64,000 bases of DNA from UBA6663 sp044226485. Lineage in GTDB: Bacteria; Chloroflexota; Anaerolineae; Anaerolineales; UBA6663. The position numbers and the translations under genes were made by a program. Shown piece by piece: positions 23,139-31,943 of the stretch. The stretch spans positions 186,001 to 250,000 of the forward strand of contig JBGAGY010000009.1 of the NCBI GenBank assembly GCA_044226485.1. The letters run 5' to 3'. Within the stretch, counting starts at the first letter, position 1. Each line of letters opens with the position of its first letter. Under the pieces are notes generated by a model. That model was not told where the DNA came from and did no database searches. It saw only the letters and a program-made list of their open reading frames with translations.

Positions 23139-26075
23139 ATGGCCGAATTGCTCAGCAGCCAGCGTGCAATCGCCCGAACCGCGCCCCTCAGCACCCGGCA
23201 AACCGCGCCGTTGCGCCCTCTGCCCGAGCACTGGGGCGAGGATCGAGCCGGGCTGCCGCAACCGGGTGAGCGGATCGAGGGTCTCGAAGCGTCGTTGCAC
23301 GCGCTCGAGGAGCGCGTGGCCGCGCTGACCCTTGACCTGTCGGTGGCCGCCGGCGTGGTCGCTCAGGTGTCGGAGCGGCTGGGCCAACACCTCGAGACGT
23401 TGCGACTGCAGGAGCAGACGCGCCAGGCTGAAGCCGAAGCTGAACTGCTCACGTCACTGGCTGTGTCGTTGAGCGCGGCGCAGGAGCTCGAGGACGTCGT
23501 GCACGTCATCGTCACGGCGACCGGCGCCGGGACCGGCGCGTTGTTCCTGTTCGATGGCTGGGATGCGCTCGGCCAGCCCGAGGTGATCACGTCGAAGTCG
23601 GTGTGGCCACCCGAGGCCGCTGCGGCGCTTTCCAATCGCGACTGGCCCGTCCGCGGGCTGCCGTTTTCGCGCTACTGGCTCGAGTCACCGGGCGATCCCC
23701 TGATCTTCGAAAACCTGGACGAACTGCTCAGGGCCGATCCGCCGCGCTATGCCCTGCTGCGAGCCCTGGCGGCTCGTTCTGCCGCGTTCCTGGCGTTGCG
23801 TGTGGCCGATCAATGGGTCGGCCTCGTCGTCCTGGCCTGGCCGGCGCCGCGCACCTTCCGCGACCGCGACCTGATGCGCTTCCGCGCGACGGCGGCGCAG
23901 AGCGCCGTCGTGGTCAACGGTCGTCTGTTGTACGACCAGGAACATCGGCGCGTCTCGCAGCTGGCCATGTTGGCCCGGCTCGAGAAAGCTCTGTCGAAGA
24001 CGCGCAGCGATGAAGACGTCGTGGCCGCAGTGCTCAACCACCTCGGATTGAACGACGCCTACACCGTCTCGCTCGCCCACCTGCACGTCGGTCCAGGCGG
24101 ATCTCCACACTCTTACGAGTTCGCTGCGTTGTGGAGCGGCGATCAGATGCGGCCGGTGGCGCCCCAGGCCATCCCGCTCAATGCAAATGCGTTGACGGCG
24201 TTCTGGCTCGACGACCCCGACGCGTTGGTATGCGTGGCGGACGCCTTCGACGATCCACGCGTGCCTGACGAATTGCGCGAGCAGGCGGCTCAGGATGGCT
24301 GGCGGGCCGCTGTGTTGATGCCGTTGCGCAGTGCCGGCGAGTGGCAGGGCCTGTTCACGATCACGTGGCGCGAGGCGCGAGCGTTGACCGTCGAGGAGCG
24401 CTTCCTGTTCCCACGCGTGGCCGAGTCGCTCGGTTCGGCGGTCGCCAGCAGGCGCGCAATGCTGGCCAGCCAGGCCGCTCAGCACGAGAGCGAGCGGCGG
24501 GCGAGGCGCGAGGGCGCGCTGCGCCAGATCACGTCGGCGTTGGCGAACGCCAACACGATCGACTCCGTCATCCGCACCGCGGGCGAGGAACTCGAGCGCG
24601 CGCTGGGCGCGCAACTGGCGTCGCGGCTGGTGCTGGATCCGGAAGGCGCTCACGACGATCGGCCGGGCGCGTCGGCCGTGCATCTCGATTTGCGCGGTCC
24701 GCTGGCGCCTGATGATCGCTCCTTCCTCGAAGCCGTGGCGTTGCAGGTGACTCAGGGGCTCGAGCGCGTGCGCCTCGCTCAGCACATGCACGAGAATCTG
24801 CTCGCCCAACAGCGGTTGACGCTGGAGCTCGAGACTGTGGCTCAGGTGAGCGTGGCGTCGTCGACGATCCTCGAGCGGCATCTGTTGCTTCAAGAAGTCG
24901 TGGACCTGACCAAGAGCCGCTTCAACCTGTACCACGCGCAGATCTGGGTGCTCGACGAGTTGAGCGGGCAACTGCAGCTGGCGGCCGGGGCCGGCCCGAT
25001 CGGGCGGCAGATGGTCAGCGAGGGCCGCTCAGTGCCGTTGGATCGTGACCCCTCGGCCGGATCGCGCTCGGTGCCGGCCCGCGCGGCGCGCGGCCGCACG
25101 GCCATTCTGGCGCCTGACCTGGCGCGCGACTCGGGCGGGAACACTCACCGGTTGCTGAACGAGACCCGCTCTCAGCTGGCGGTGCCGCTCGTCGTCGGCG
25201 AACGACTGTTAGGCGTGCTCGACGTGCAATCCGACCGCGTCGGCTACTTCAAAGACAAAGACGTGCGGGTGTACACGACCCTGGCCGGCCAGATCGCGGT
25301 GGCGCTGCAGAACGCCAACCTCTATGCCGAGCAGGCGGCCACCGTGGCGCGGCTGCAGGAGCTCGACCACCTCAAGTCCGCCTTCCTGGCGAACATGAGC
25401 CACGAACTGCGCACGCCGTTGAACTCGATCATCGGCTTCACCGACGTGATCCTCGAGGGCCTTGACGGGCCGACGACGTCGCAGATGGAGACCGACCTTG
25501 GCGTGGTGCAGAAGAATGGCCGGCACCTGCTCGAGCTCATCAACGACGTCCTCGACATGGCCAAGATCGAGGCCGGGGCGATGACGATCGCGACGGAGCC
25601 CGTCAATGTCTGCGATGTGCTCGAGGAAGTGGTGGAGCTCAGTTCCTCGCTGGCAAACGTCAAGACGCTGAATGTGCGCCTTGTGACGGGGCCGCGCGCG
25701 ACGCTGACGCTCGTGGCCGACCCGGTGCGGTTGCGCCAGGTGCTCATCAACGTGATGGGAAACGCCATCAAGTTTACGGAAGCAGGCGAGGTGACGATCT
25801 CGGCCGAGCGGGTGGGGGAGCGCGTGCGCATCGAAGTTCGCGACACGGGCATCGGCATCCCGCCGGACAAGCTCGAGACGATCTTCGAGGCTTTCAGCCA
25901 GGTCGACACTTCGACGACGCGCAAGGCCGGCGGGACGGGTTTGGGTTTGCCGATCAGCCGCAACTTGATCGAACTGCATGGCGGGCGGATGTGGGCCGAG
26001 AGCCCGGGCCTGCCGGGCAGCGGCTGCCGCATGATCATCGAGCTGCCGGTCAGCGGCGGCCCGGCGACGGATTAG
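23139..26075 (+). CDS. Multi-GAF sensor histidine kinase
   Basis: 978 residues. An N-terminal coiled segment (about 40-100) is followed by three or four GAF-like domains (about 100-270, 280-450, 470-550 and 560-730), then HisKA with H755 (NMSHELRTPLNSIIGF) and HATPase_c (NVMGNAIKFT, DTGIGIPPDKL, GGTGLGLPISRNLI). No membrane segment. It sits between the double-receiver kinase and a single-domain receiver, an array in which this kinase may phosphorylate either neighbour. Confidence 0.9.
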   Translation: MAELLSSQRAIARTAPLSTRQTAPLRPLPEHWGEDRAGLPQPGERIEGLEASLHALEERVAALTLDLSVAAGVVAQVSERLGQHLETLRLQEQTRQAEAEAELLTSLAVSLSAAQELEDVVHVIVTATGAGTGALFLFDGWDALGQPEVITSKSVWPPEAAAALSNRDWPVRGLPFSRYWLESPGDPLIFENLDELLRADPPRYALLRALAARSAAFLALRVADQWVGLVVLAWPAPRTFRDRDLMRFRATAAQSAVVVNGRLLYDQEHRRVSQLAMLARLEKALSKTRSDEDVVAAVLNHLGLNDAYTVSLAHLHVGPGGSPHSYEFAALWSGDQMRPVAPQAIPLNANALTAFWLDDPDALVCVADAFDDPRVPDELREQAAQDGWRAAVLMPLRSAGEWQGLFTITWREARALTVEERFLFPRVAESLGSAVASRRAMLASQAAQHESERRARREGALRQITSALANANTIDSVIRTAGEELERALGAQLASRLVLDPEGAHDDRPGASAVHLDLRGPLAPDDRSFLEAVALQVTQGLERVRLAQHMHENLLAQQRLTLELETVAQVSVASSTILERHLLLQEVVDLTKSRFNLYHAQIWVLDELSGQLQLAAGAGPIGRQMVSEGRSVPLDRDPSAGSRSVPARAARGRTAILAPDLARDSGGNTHRLLNETRSQLAVPLVVGERLLGVLDVQSDRVGYFKDKDVRVYTTLAGQIAVALQNANLYAEQAATVARLQELDHLKSAFLANMSHELRTPLNSIIGFTDVILEGLDGPTTSQMETDLGVVQKNGRHLLELINDVLDMAKIEAGAMTIATEPVNVCDVLEEVVELSSSLANVKTLNVRLVTGPRATLTLVADPVRLRQVLINVMGNAIKFTEAGEVTISAERVGERVRIEVRDTGIGIPPDKLETIFEAFSQVDTSTTRKAGGTGLGLPISRNLIELHGGRMWAESPGLPGSGCRMIIELPVSGGPATD

Positions 26076-26097
26076 GCCGGGCGCCAAGGAGGCAGAC

Positions 26098-26502
26098 GTG
26101 ACCGCCACCATACTGTATATCGAGGACAACGCCGACAACATGTTGTTGGTGCGTCGCGCGCTGGAGGCGCGTGGTTACCGCGTGGTGGGGGCCGAAGACG
26201 GCCTGACTGGGCTGAGCCTTGTCGAGAGCGAGCATCCCGACGTGGTGCTGCTCGACATCAACCTGCCCGACGTCGACGGCTACGACGTGGTGCGCCGATT
26301 GCGCGCTAACCAAACTTCACGATCGTTGCCCGTGGTGGCGATCACTGCCAAGGCGTTGCCAGGCGACGCCGAGCGCGCGCTGGCGGCCGGTTGCGACCTG
26401 TATATGTCAAAGCCGATCGCGGTGCGTGAGCTGTGGGCGACGCTGGAGCGGATTCTGGCCGCCCAACCAAAGGCACAAGCGGAAAGGTTTGTGGAAGATT
26501 AG
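26098..26502 (+). CDS. Single-domain response regulator
   Basis: 134 residues, a CheY/DivK-like receiver: E8/D9, phospho-acceptor D53 (VVLLDINLPDVDGYD), Thr in AITAKA and Lys in YMSKPI. The GTG start is fixed by AAGGAGG 6 bases upstream. No DNA-binding domain, so it passes the signal by protein contact, most likely from the multi-GAF kinase just upstream. Confidence 0.92.
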   Translation: MTATILYIEDNADNMLLVRRALEARGYRVVGAEDGLTGLSLVESEHPDVVLLDINLPDVDGYDVVRRLRANQTSRSLPVVAITAKALPGDAERALAAGCDLYMSKPIAVRELWATLERILAAQPKAQAERFVED

Positions 26503-26526
26503 TCGAGGCCAACCGTCGCCAACTGC

Positions 26527-26567
26527 GGCTTGCTAACGCAAACCATAGATGCCCCTTTTGGGCTATG
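26527..26567 (+). promoter_or_regulatory. Two adjacent hairpins in the leader of the peptide genes
   Basis: Hairpin 1 pairs GG.TTGC (27-33 of 26500) with GCAA.CC (38-44). Hairpin 2 pairs CATAG (26544-26548) and CCC with GGG and CTATG (26563-26567) around a TTTT loop. They precede the first peptide start by about 150 bases. I cannot assign them to a known riboswitch. Confidence 0.3.
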
Positions 26568-26713
26568 ACCGGGAACTCCCTTCGCCGATAGCATGAATAT
26601 CACGTAAACGCGGCAAGGGAGGACACGACGACAGAGAAAACGACGATCAAGCGAAACACCGGTAGCACGACATGTGAGTGGTTATCAAGAGCTAATCGAA
26701 AAAGAGGTTCATC

Positions 26714-26878
26714 ATGAAATCAGTGAATTGGCGAAGTGTGGTGGCGTACGGCGTTCGTCTGGTGGCGGTTGTGGCGATGACGGGCTTTGTGGCCTGGCTG
26801 CCCGGCGCCCGCACGACGGTGGGCACGACCACCACCACTGTGACGACGCAGGTCTCTTGGGGCGGCGGGACAGAGTGA
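26714..26878 (+). CDS. Small exported peptide 1 (Thr-rich, ends WGGGTE)
   Basis: 54 residues. A basic start (MKSVNWRS) leads into one hydrophobic segment (about 9-30), a possible signal-peptidase site after PGA (about 31-33), then a Thr-rich stretch and the C-terminus VSWGGGTE. AGAGG lies upstream of the ATG at a good distance. The mature peptide would be about 20 residues. I know of no family. It precedes a second peptide by 22 bases and a membrane c-di-GMP protein. Confidence 0.6.
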   Translation: MKSVNWRSVVAYGVRLVAVVAMTGFVAWLPGARTTVGTTTTTVTTQVSWGGGTE

Positions 26879-26900
26879 TCGAAGGGTAACTGGGGGACGT

Positions 26901-27110
26901 ATGAATACCCAACGAAAACTCCTGATTCGACTTTTGGCGGTGGCCGTTGCGTTCCTGGCCACCATTACCTGGGTGGACCTCGCCGAGGCAAGCACGACCT
27001 ACACGGCGACGACCATCGAATCGACGAGCACCGACACGATCGCTCCCGTGGTCCCCGTGTCGAAGCCCGTCTACACACTCTTCTCCGTCGGCTGGGGCGG
27101 AGGTCAATAG
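26901..27110 (+). CDS. Small exported peptide 2 (Thr/Ser-rich, ends GWGGGQ)
   Basis: 69 residues. Signal-peptide-like N-terminus (MNTQRKLLIRLLAVAVAFLA) with an AEA cleavage site at about 28-30, then a Thr/Ser-rich mature part of about 39 residues ending SVGWGGGQ. GGGGGA precedes the ATG. Composition and the C-terminal W-G-G-G match peptide 1, so the two look like diverged duplicates. The function is unknown: signalling peptides, small surface proteins or precursors of modified peptides are all possible; no modification enzyme is next to them. Confidence 0.65.
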   Translation: MNTQRKLLIRLLAVAVAFLATITWVDLAEASTTYTATTIESTSTDTIAPVVPVSKPVYTLFSVGWGGGQ

Positions 27111-27167
27111 GCAAGGACGCCGTTCTTGAGCGCGTGAAAGAGCGGCCTCGAATGAGTGATCGGTACT

Positions 27168-29885
27168 ATGCGCAACTACAAGCCCGCCGCACAACTCTAT
27201 ATCCTGCTGGTGATCTCGGCCGGTGTTGTGTTGGCGGGCTTCGAGTTGCCGCGTATCAATCCTGCTGACGGGTTGATCCTCACGGCGTTGTGCGGCCTGG
27301 CGTCGGCCGCGCAGGTGTTCAAGGTGCAGGGCGCCACCAAACAGTCGATGTTCCACATCAGCTGGGCGGTTTTTGGCTTCACGTATGTGCTGCTCGGTGC
27401 TCCGGCCGCCCTGGCCGTGATCATCGTCGCCCACACAGTCGAGTGGGCGTGGCACCGCTATCCCTGGTTCGTTCAACTATTTAACCTGGGCACGTTCACG
27501 GTCGTCGTTTGCGCCGCCAACTGGCTGCAAGCCACGACCATCAGCCTTGCGGGCGATGAGCCGTGGGCCGCGACGATCGGGCTGTTGCTGGCCGCCGGCG
27601 CTTTCACGCTCTTTAATCACATGCTCATCGCTGGGGTGATCTCGCTCACCCAGGCCGGCACGCTCGAGAAGTCCGGCGTGATGAGCAGCTTCACCATGCT
27701 GATGGACCTGGCGACGTTCGGCCTCGGCGCCGCCGCCGCTCTGATCTGGACGATCAACCCGGCCGCCGTGGCGCTGATCATCGCGCCGCTGTATCTGATC
27801 TACAGCACCCTCAAGGTGCCGGCCCTCAAGCGCCAGACCCAGCTCGACCCCAAGACCGGGCTGTATAACGCTCGCTACTTCCAGGAAGCCCTGGAGCGCG
27901 AGATCGCGCGCTCCGACCGCTCTAATCATCCGATGACGGTGGTGGTGGCGGACCTCGACCTGCTGCGCAACATCAACAACACCTACGGCCACCTGGCCGG
28001 CGATCAGGTGCTCGTCGGCGTCGCCAACATCCTCAAGGCGATGGTGCGCGAGTACGACGTCGTGGCCCGCTTCGGCGGCGAAGAATACACGATCCTGATG
28101 CCGGAGATGGCCCCAGAAGATGCGCTCGAGCGCGTCGAGGCCATCCGCCAGGCGATCGAAGCGGCCCGCTTCGAGGTGGCAACGAGCACGACGCCGATCC
28201 AGGTGACGATGAGCTTCGGCGTGGCCGGGCGTGTGCATCCGCGCCAGACGTCGCAGGAGATCATGCACGCCGCCGACGTCGCTGTGTACCAGGCCAAGCT
28301 TTCCGGCCGCAACCGGATCGTTCTGGCTGATGCTGCGCGCGCCGCGAACATGCCGGTGGTGCCTGATCTGCCTTCGCTTGACGTGACGATCAAGGTGGCG
28401 GCCCAGCAATCCACGCCTCCTCCTGTGGCGTCGGCCACCCCCATGTATCGGCCGAGCCCCTGGACGCCGTGGTACATCGGCCTGCTGGTGGTGCTGGCCT
28501 CGACGGCGTTGATGCTGACCTGGCCGACGCCATTCACGACCGATTGGCTCGGCCTTGCGGTGTTCGCAGCATTGACGATCGCGTTGGAGTTCGCGGCGAT
28601 CGAGTTGTACTCGCGCGGGACGACTGTGTCGATCGGCGCTGTCGTCATGATCTCGGGCGCCGCACTGTTCGGCGTCCCGGCGGTCGTGGTCCTCTCGATC
28701 GTGACCCTGCTGCCCGCGCTGTTCCGGCGCCGCGCGCCACTCTACCGCGCGATCTTCAACCTGAGCAACTACATCCTGTGCAGTTCGGTGGTGGTCGCAG
28801 GCATCCGGGTCTTCAACGATTTCCACACTCAGCCGGCCTACGTGCAGCTGCCGGTCATGGTCGTGGTGTCGATGCTGGTCTACGCCGTCAACACGGCAAC
28901 TGTATCGCTCGTCATGGGCTTCTCGACCGGCCAGCCGATCCGCAAGGTCTGGAGTGAGAACTTCAGCTGGCTGTGGTCGTACTACATCGGCTTCGGCGTG
29001 GTCGCCTACGCGCTGGTGTACGGCTATTCGAACTCCCGCCTCCTCGGCGTCTTCGTGATGCTTGTGCCGCTCGTGCTTCTGCGCTGGAGCCAGGCGCAGT
29101 ACATCAGCCGCACGGCCCTGCTCGTCTCTGAGCTGCGCAAGACAAACGCCGAGCTCGTCACAACGAGCGGCCAGCTCGCTATGTTGAACGAAGGCCTGAT
29201 CCGCGCTCTCTCTCAGGCCATCGACCTGCGCGATCCGTTCGTCGAAGGCCACTCGCAGCAGGTTGCGCGCTACGCCGTCATGACGGCCCGTGAGATGGGC
29301 CTCGACGAGGCGCGGATCGAGCGCGTTCGGCGCGCGGCTCTCCTGCACGACCTTGGCAAGATCGGCATCCCCGACGCGATCCTGCTCAAATCGGGCCGGC
29401 TGACGCGCCAGGAATACGAGTTGATCAAGCGGCACGCCCCGCTCGGCGCTGAGTTGATCGAGAAGCTGCAGCCGCTCTCCGAGCTGGCGCCCTTCATCCG
29501 CCACCATCACGAGCGCTTCGATGGTCATGGGTACCCCGAAGGGCTCTGCGGTGACCAGATCCCGCTGGAGGCCCGCATCCTCAGCCTGGCTGACACCATC
29601 GAAGCCATGGCATCGGATCGGCCGTACCGGCCGGCTCAACCGGCTGCGCGCATCATGGCCGAAGTCAAAGCCCAGGCCGGCGCCCAGTTTGACCCGATCG
29701 TCATCGCAGCGTTTGAACGCGTGCTCGAACGAGAGGGAACGGGCATCATCACCAATTCGGCCTTCAGTCTGTCGCGTCTCGCGCCGCAGTTCACTCAAGG
29801 CATCGAAGAAGACCGCGAAGTCGTGTATGTGCCGCATCCCACCGGCCATCTCGACAGCATTCCGCGGAGCTTCGTGCACGACTGA
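27168..29885 (+). CDS. Membrane GGDEF and HD-GYP protein (c-di-GMP turnover)
   Basis: 905 residues from ATG 27168 (GTG 27156 is an alternative). Order: about six membrane segments (8-200), GGDEF domain (about 215-375) with active-site RFGGEEY at 301-307, a second membrane block (about 405-610) and an HD-GYP domain (about 640-830) with H727-D728 in LLHDLGKIG and HHERFDGHGYP near 780-790. One half can make and the other break c-di-GMP, both at the membrane. The two membrane blocks resemble each other (FGFTYVLLGAPAALAV against ISGAALFGVPAVVVL; each later has a Phe-Asn-Leu), suggesting a fusion of two similar sensors. It follows the two small peptides by 57 bases. Confidence 0.9.
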   Translation: MRNYKPAAQLYILLVISAGVVLAGFELPRINPADGLILTALCGLASAAQVFKVQGATKQSMFHISWAVFGFTYVLLGAPAALAVIIVAHTVEWAWHRYPWFVQLFNLGTFTVVVCAANWLQATTISLAGDEPWAATIGLLLAAGAFTLFNHMLIAGVISLTQAGTLEKSGVMSSFTMLMDLATFGLGAAAALIWTINPAAVALIIAPLYLIYSTLKVPALKRQTQLDPKTGLYNARYFQEALEREIARSDRSNHPMTVVVADLDLLRNINNTYGHLAGDQVLVGVANILKAMVREYDVVARFGGEEYTILMPEMAPEDALERVEAIRQAIEAARFEVATSTTPIQVTMSFGVAGRVHPRQTSQEIMHAADVAVYQAKLSGRNRIVLADAARAANMPVVPDLPSLDVTIKVAAQQSTPPPVASATPMYRPSPWTPWYIGLLVVLASTALMLTWPTPFTTDWLGLAVFAALTIALEFAAIELYSRGTTVSIGAVVMISGAALFGVPAVVVLSIVTLLPALFRRRAPLYRAIFNLSNYILCSSVVVAGIRVFNDFHTQPAYVQLPVMVVVSMLVYAVNTATVSLVMGFSTGQPIRKVWSENFSWLWSYYIGFGVVAYALVYGYSNSRLLGVFVMLVPLVLLRWSQAQYISRTALLVSELRKTNAELVTTSGQLAMLNEGLIRALSQAIDLRDPFVEGHSQQVARYAVMTAREMGLDEARIERVRRAALLHDLGKIGIPDAILLKSGRLTRQEYELIKRHAPLGAELIEKLQPLSELAPFIRHHHERFDGHGYPEGLCGDQIPLEARILSLADTIEAMASDRPYRPAQPAARIMAEVKAQAGAQFDPIVIAAFERVLEREGTGIITNSAFSLSRLAPQFTQGIEEDREVVYVPHPTGHLDSIPRSFVHD

Positions 29886-29906
29886 CCTGCAGCGAGCCCT
29901 CCACGC

Positions 29907-29943
29907 AAACGCCGCCGGGATTCCCACACGCCCGGCGGCGTTT
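29907..29943 (+). terminator. Terminator after the GGDEF/HD-GYP gene
   Basis: 13-bp perfect stem (29907-29919 with 29931-29943), 11-base loop, A3 before and T3 at the end. Confidence 0.7.
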
Positions 29944-30082
29944 CGCATTTAACCCTCTGCCGTATCCACCCGGAGCTCGGCGATGAGGGCGGGCGAGGAG
30001 CGCCTCACCTCATTCGTGCATTCCGCAGCCGAGAGAACCGCGTCGCCCAGCAGCGTTGGTGGGCGACGCGCCAGGATCTCGA

Positions 30083-30088
30083 TAAAAT
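30083..30088 (+). promoter_or_regulatory. -10 hexamer TAAAAT of the DUF72 gene
   Basis: Begins 12 bases before ATG 30095, with no Shine-Dalgarno between; leaderless transcript likely. Confidence 0.45.
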
Positions 30089-30094
30089 ACCTCG

Positions 30095-30961
30095 ATGTCT
30101 CTCTACATCGGCTGCCCCATCTGGCGCGTGAAGGAATGGATCGGCACGTTCTTGCCAGCGAGCACGCGCGACAAAGACATGCTGTACGCGTACAGCCGGC
30201 GCCTCAACACGGTTGAAGGCAACACGACGTTCTATGCCCTACCGTCGCCCGAGAAGGCCGCTAGCTGGCGGGATGCCACGCCGCCTGGTTTTCGTTTCTG
30301 CTTGAAGTTCCCGCAGGAGATCTCGCATCGCAAGCGCCTGGCGCATTGCGAGGCGGAAACAAGTGCTTTTGTCGAAGTGCTGCGTACTCTCCAGGATCGC
30401 TGCGGTCCGGCTTTCTTGCAGTTGCCACCCACGTTTTCAGGGGCCCATCTACCCCGGCTCGACGAGTACCTGAGTGCGCTTCCGAAGGACTTCAGGTACG
30501 CGGTTGAGCCGCGTCACGCCGATTTCTTCGGCGACAACTGGGCCGAGAAGCGCTTGGATGAACTCCTGGTCAAGCACGGAGCCGCGCGCGGCGTGTTCGA
30601 CACTTCGGCGCTTTTCGCGTTGCCGAGTTCACACAGCCCGCTCGTGGCAGGGGCGCAGAAGAAGAAACCGCGCTACCCGGTTCGAGCGACACGCACAGCC
30701 GGGTTCGCTTTCGTCCGTTTCGTCGGCCAGCCGCTCGTCCAGGATAATCGGCCGTTCCTCGAACCGTGGGCCAGACGCATCGCCGAATGGCTGACCGCCG
30801 GCGACGACGTCTTCTTCTTCACCCACATGCCCGAAGACATCAACTCGCCGGTGCTGTCGCAATATGTGTACGACCTGATCGGCGAGCACATCAAGTTGCC
30901 TCCGCTCTCCGCGCCCGATGCGGCCGACGAGTCAGACGTGGTGCAGCCAACTTTGTTGTGA
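30095..30961 (+). CDS. DUF72 family protein
   Basis: 288 residues. The N-terminus (YIGCPIWRVKEWIGTFLP), the motif NTVEGNTTFYALPSPE and AVEPRHADFFG are typical of DUF72 (YecE-like), a TIM-barrel family of unknown activity related to sugar isomerase or endonuclease IV folds. The domain fills nearly the whole length. The C-terminus (FFFTHMPEDINSPVLSQYVYDLI) matches the family ending. No partner gene is evident. Confidence 0.88.
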   Translation: MSLYIGCPIWRVKEWIGTFLPASTRDKDMLYAYSRRLNTVEGNTTFYALPSPEKAASWRDATPPGFRFCLKFPQEISHRKRLAHCEAETSAFVEVLRTLQDRCGPAFLQLPPTFSGAHLPRLDEYLSALPKDFRYAVEPRHADFFGDNWAEKRLDELLVKHGAARGVFDTSALFALPSSHSPLVAGAQKKKPRYPVRATRTAGFAFVRFVGQPLVQDNRPFLEPWARRIAEWLTAGDDVFFFTHMPEDINSPVLSQYVYDLIGEHIKLPPLSAPDAADESDVVQPTLL

Positions 30962-31015
30962 CGCGCGGCTTTTCGCGGCGGCGGATGTCGACTTGAGAAG
31001 CCCGGCGGGCTGCGA

Positions 31016-31830
31016 TCAACCGCGAGCGGGAGTTCCTCGCGCCAGGAAGAGCCCCGAGTCTTTGGTGATCCTGAACCGGCCCCCGAGGCCCTCGAACTCG
31101 CGCTTCACGAAAGCGCGGAAGTCCGGGATCTGATCGTCGGTTAACTCGATCCGCCCCGATAGGATGTAATCCACGAGATCGTCGGCCTCGGTCACGAGGA
31201 AGGCGTCGTCGTAACGCCGCGTCTCGATGGCTTCGTACCAGGGCGCCAGATAGCCAATGCCGTTCTCCAGCGTGAACGAGCCCGCCATGTGTGCGCCCAC
31301 CAGATCAGCGAGCGATCATAGCGCTTCACAAGGTCCGCGATTTCGTTAAGGTGCGCGTCGCCGATGGTTGCCGCGCATAAGACGCCGCCCTCGGCCAGGA
31401 CGCGCCGGATCGCTCCGACGGCTTTATGCTTGTCGGCGACGTGGTAGAGCATGTGGTTGGCCACGACGAGATCGAAGCTTCGATCCGCGAAGGGGAGCGT
31501 CTCGGCGTTCGTGACGCTGAATATCGGCCGCAAACCGGCCGTCGCCTCGCGAGCCTGCCTGAGCATCCCGATCGACAGATCCGTCAGGTGGAGGGCGAGG
31601 CTTGAGGGGACTCTGAGGGCGTTTTCACGCCAGAGCTCCGCGGTTCCACAGCCGAGCTCCAATACGCGCTCGATTCCCTGCACATCCAGTTGATCGAACA
31701 CCCAGCGTTGCCAGCCGTAGGCGTTGACGCTGTAGCGTTGATGCATCCGGATGCGGATCTCGAGATTGGTCGGGCTTCTGTACTGATTCGCGACATAGCC
31801 CGCGTTCGAGACGTTGTTGCTCTGTGACAT
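31016..31830 (-). pseudogene. Class I SAM-dependent methyltransferase, frameshifted
   Basis: The first part (from ATG 31830, GGAGGG upstream) has motif I VLELGCGTAE and a LSIGMLRQAREAT/TLPFADRSFDLVVANHMLYHV core of the methyltransferase_11 fold. Near 31290-31305 the reading frame continues as unrelated Arg-rich sequence, while another frame carries the expected C-terminus (GSFTLENGIGYLAPWYEAIETRRYDDAFLVTEADDLVDYILSG, shown in part) down to the stop at 31016. The total length is one base short of a multiple of three, so one base appears lost. It is either a decayed gene or a sequencing error. Confidence 0.75.
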
Positions 31831-31943
31831 GACTTCCCTCCGGCAACGAGGGCTGTAGACTCCGACGTGCGCTCGGCCTGCCGCTCCATCGTCAAAAGCC
31901 GGCGAGTCTGCAACCGAGACGTCGAGGAAAGCGTAAGGTCGGC

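Noticed and set aside
26524..26600. Resemblance of GCAAACC and following stems to a c-di-GMP-I riboswitch
   Set aside because: The GNRA tetraloop, receptor and conserved core after the first stem are absent.
27477..29948. Very long minus-strand open frame (over 800 codons) opposite the GGDEF/HD-GYP gene
   Set aside because: It mirrors the codon structure of the real gene in GC-rich DNA; His/Asp/Arg-rich translation without any domain.
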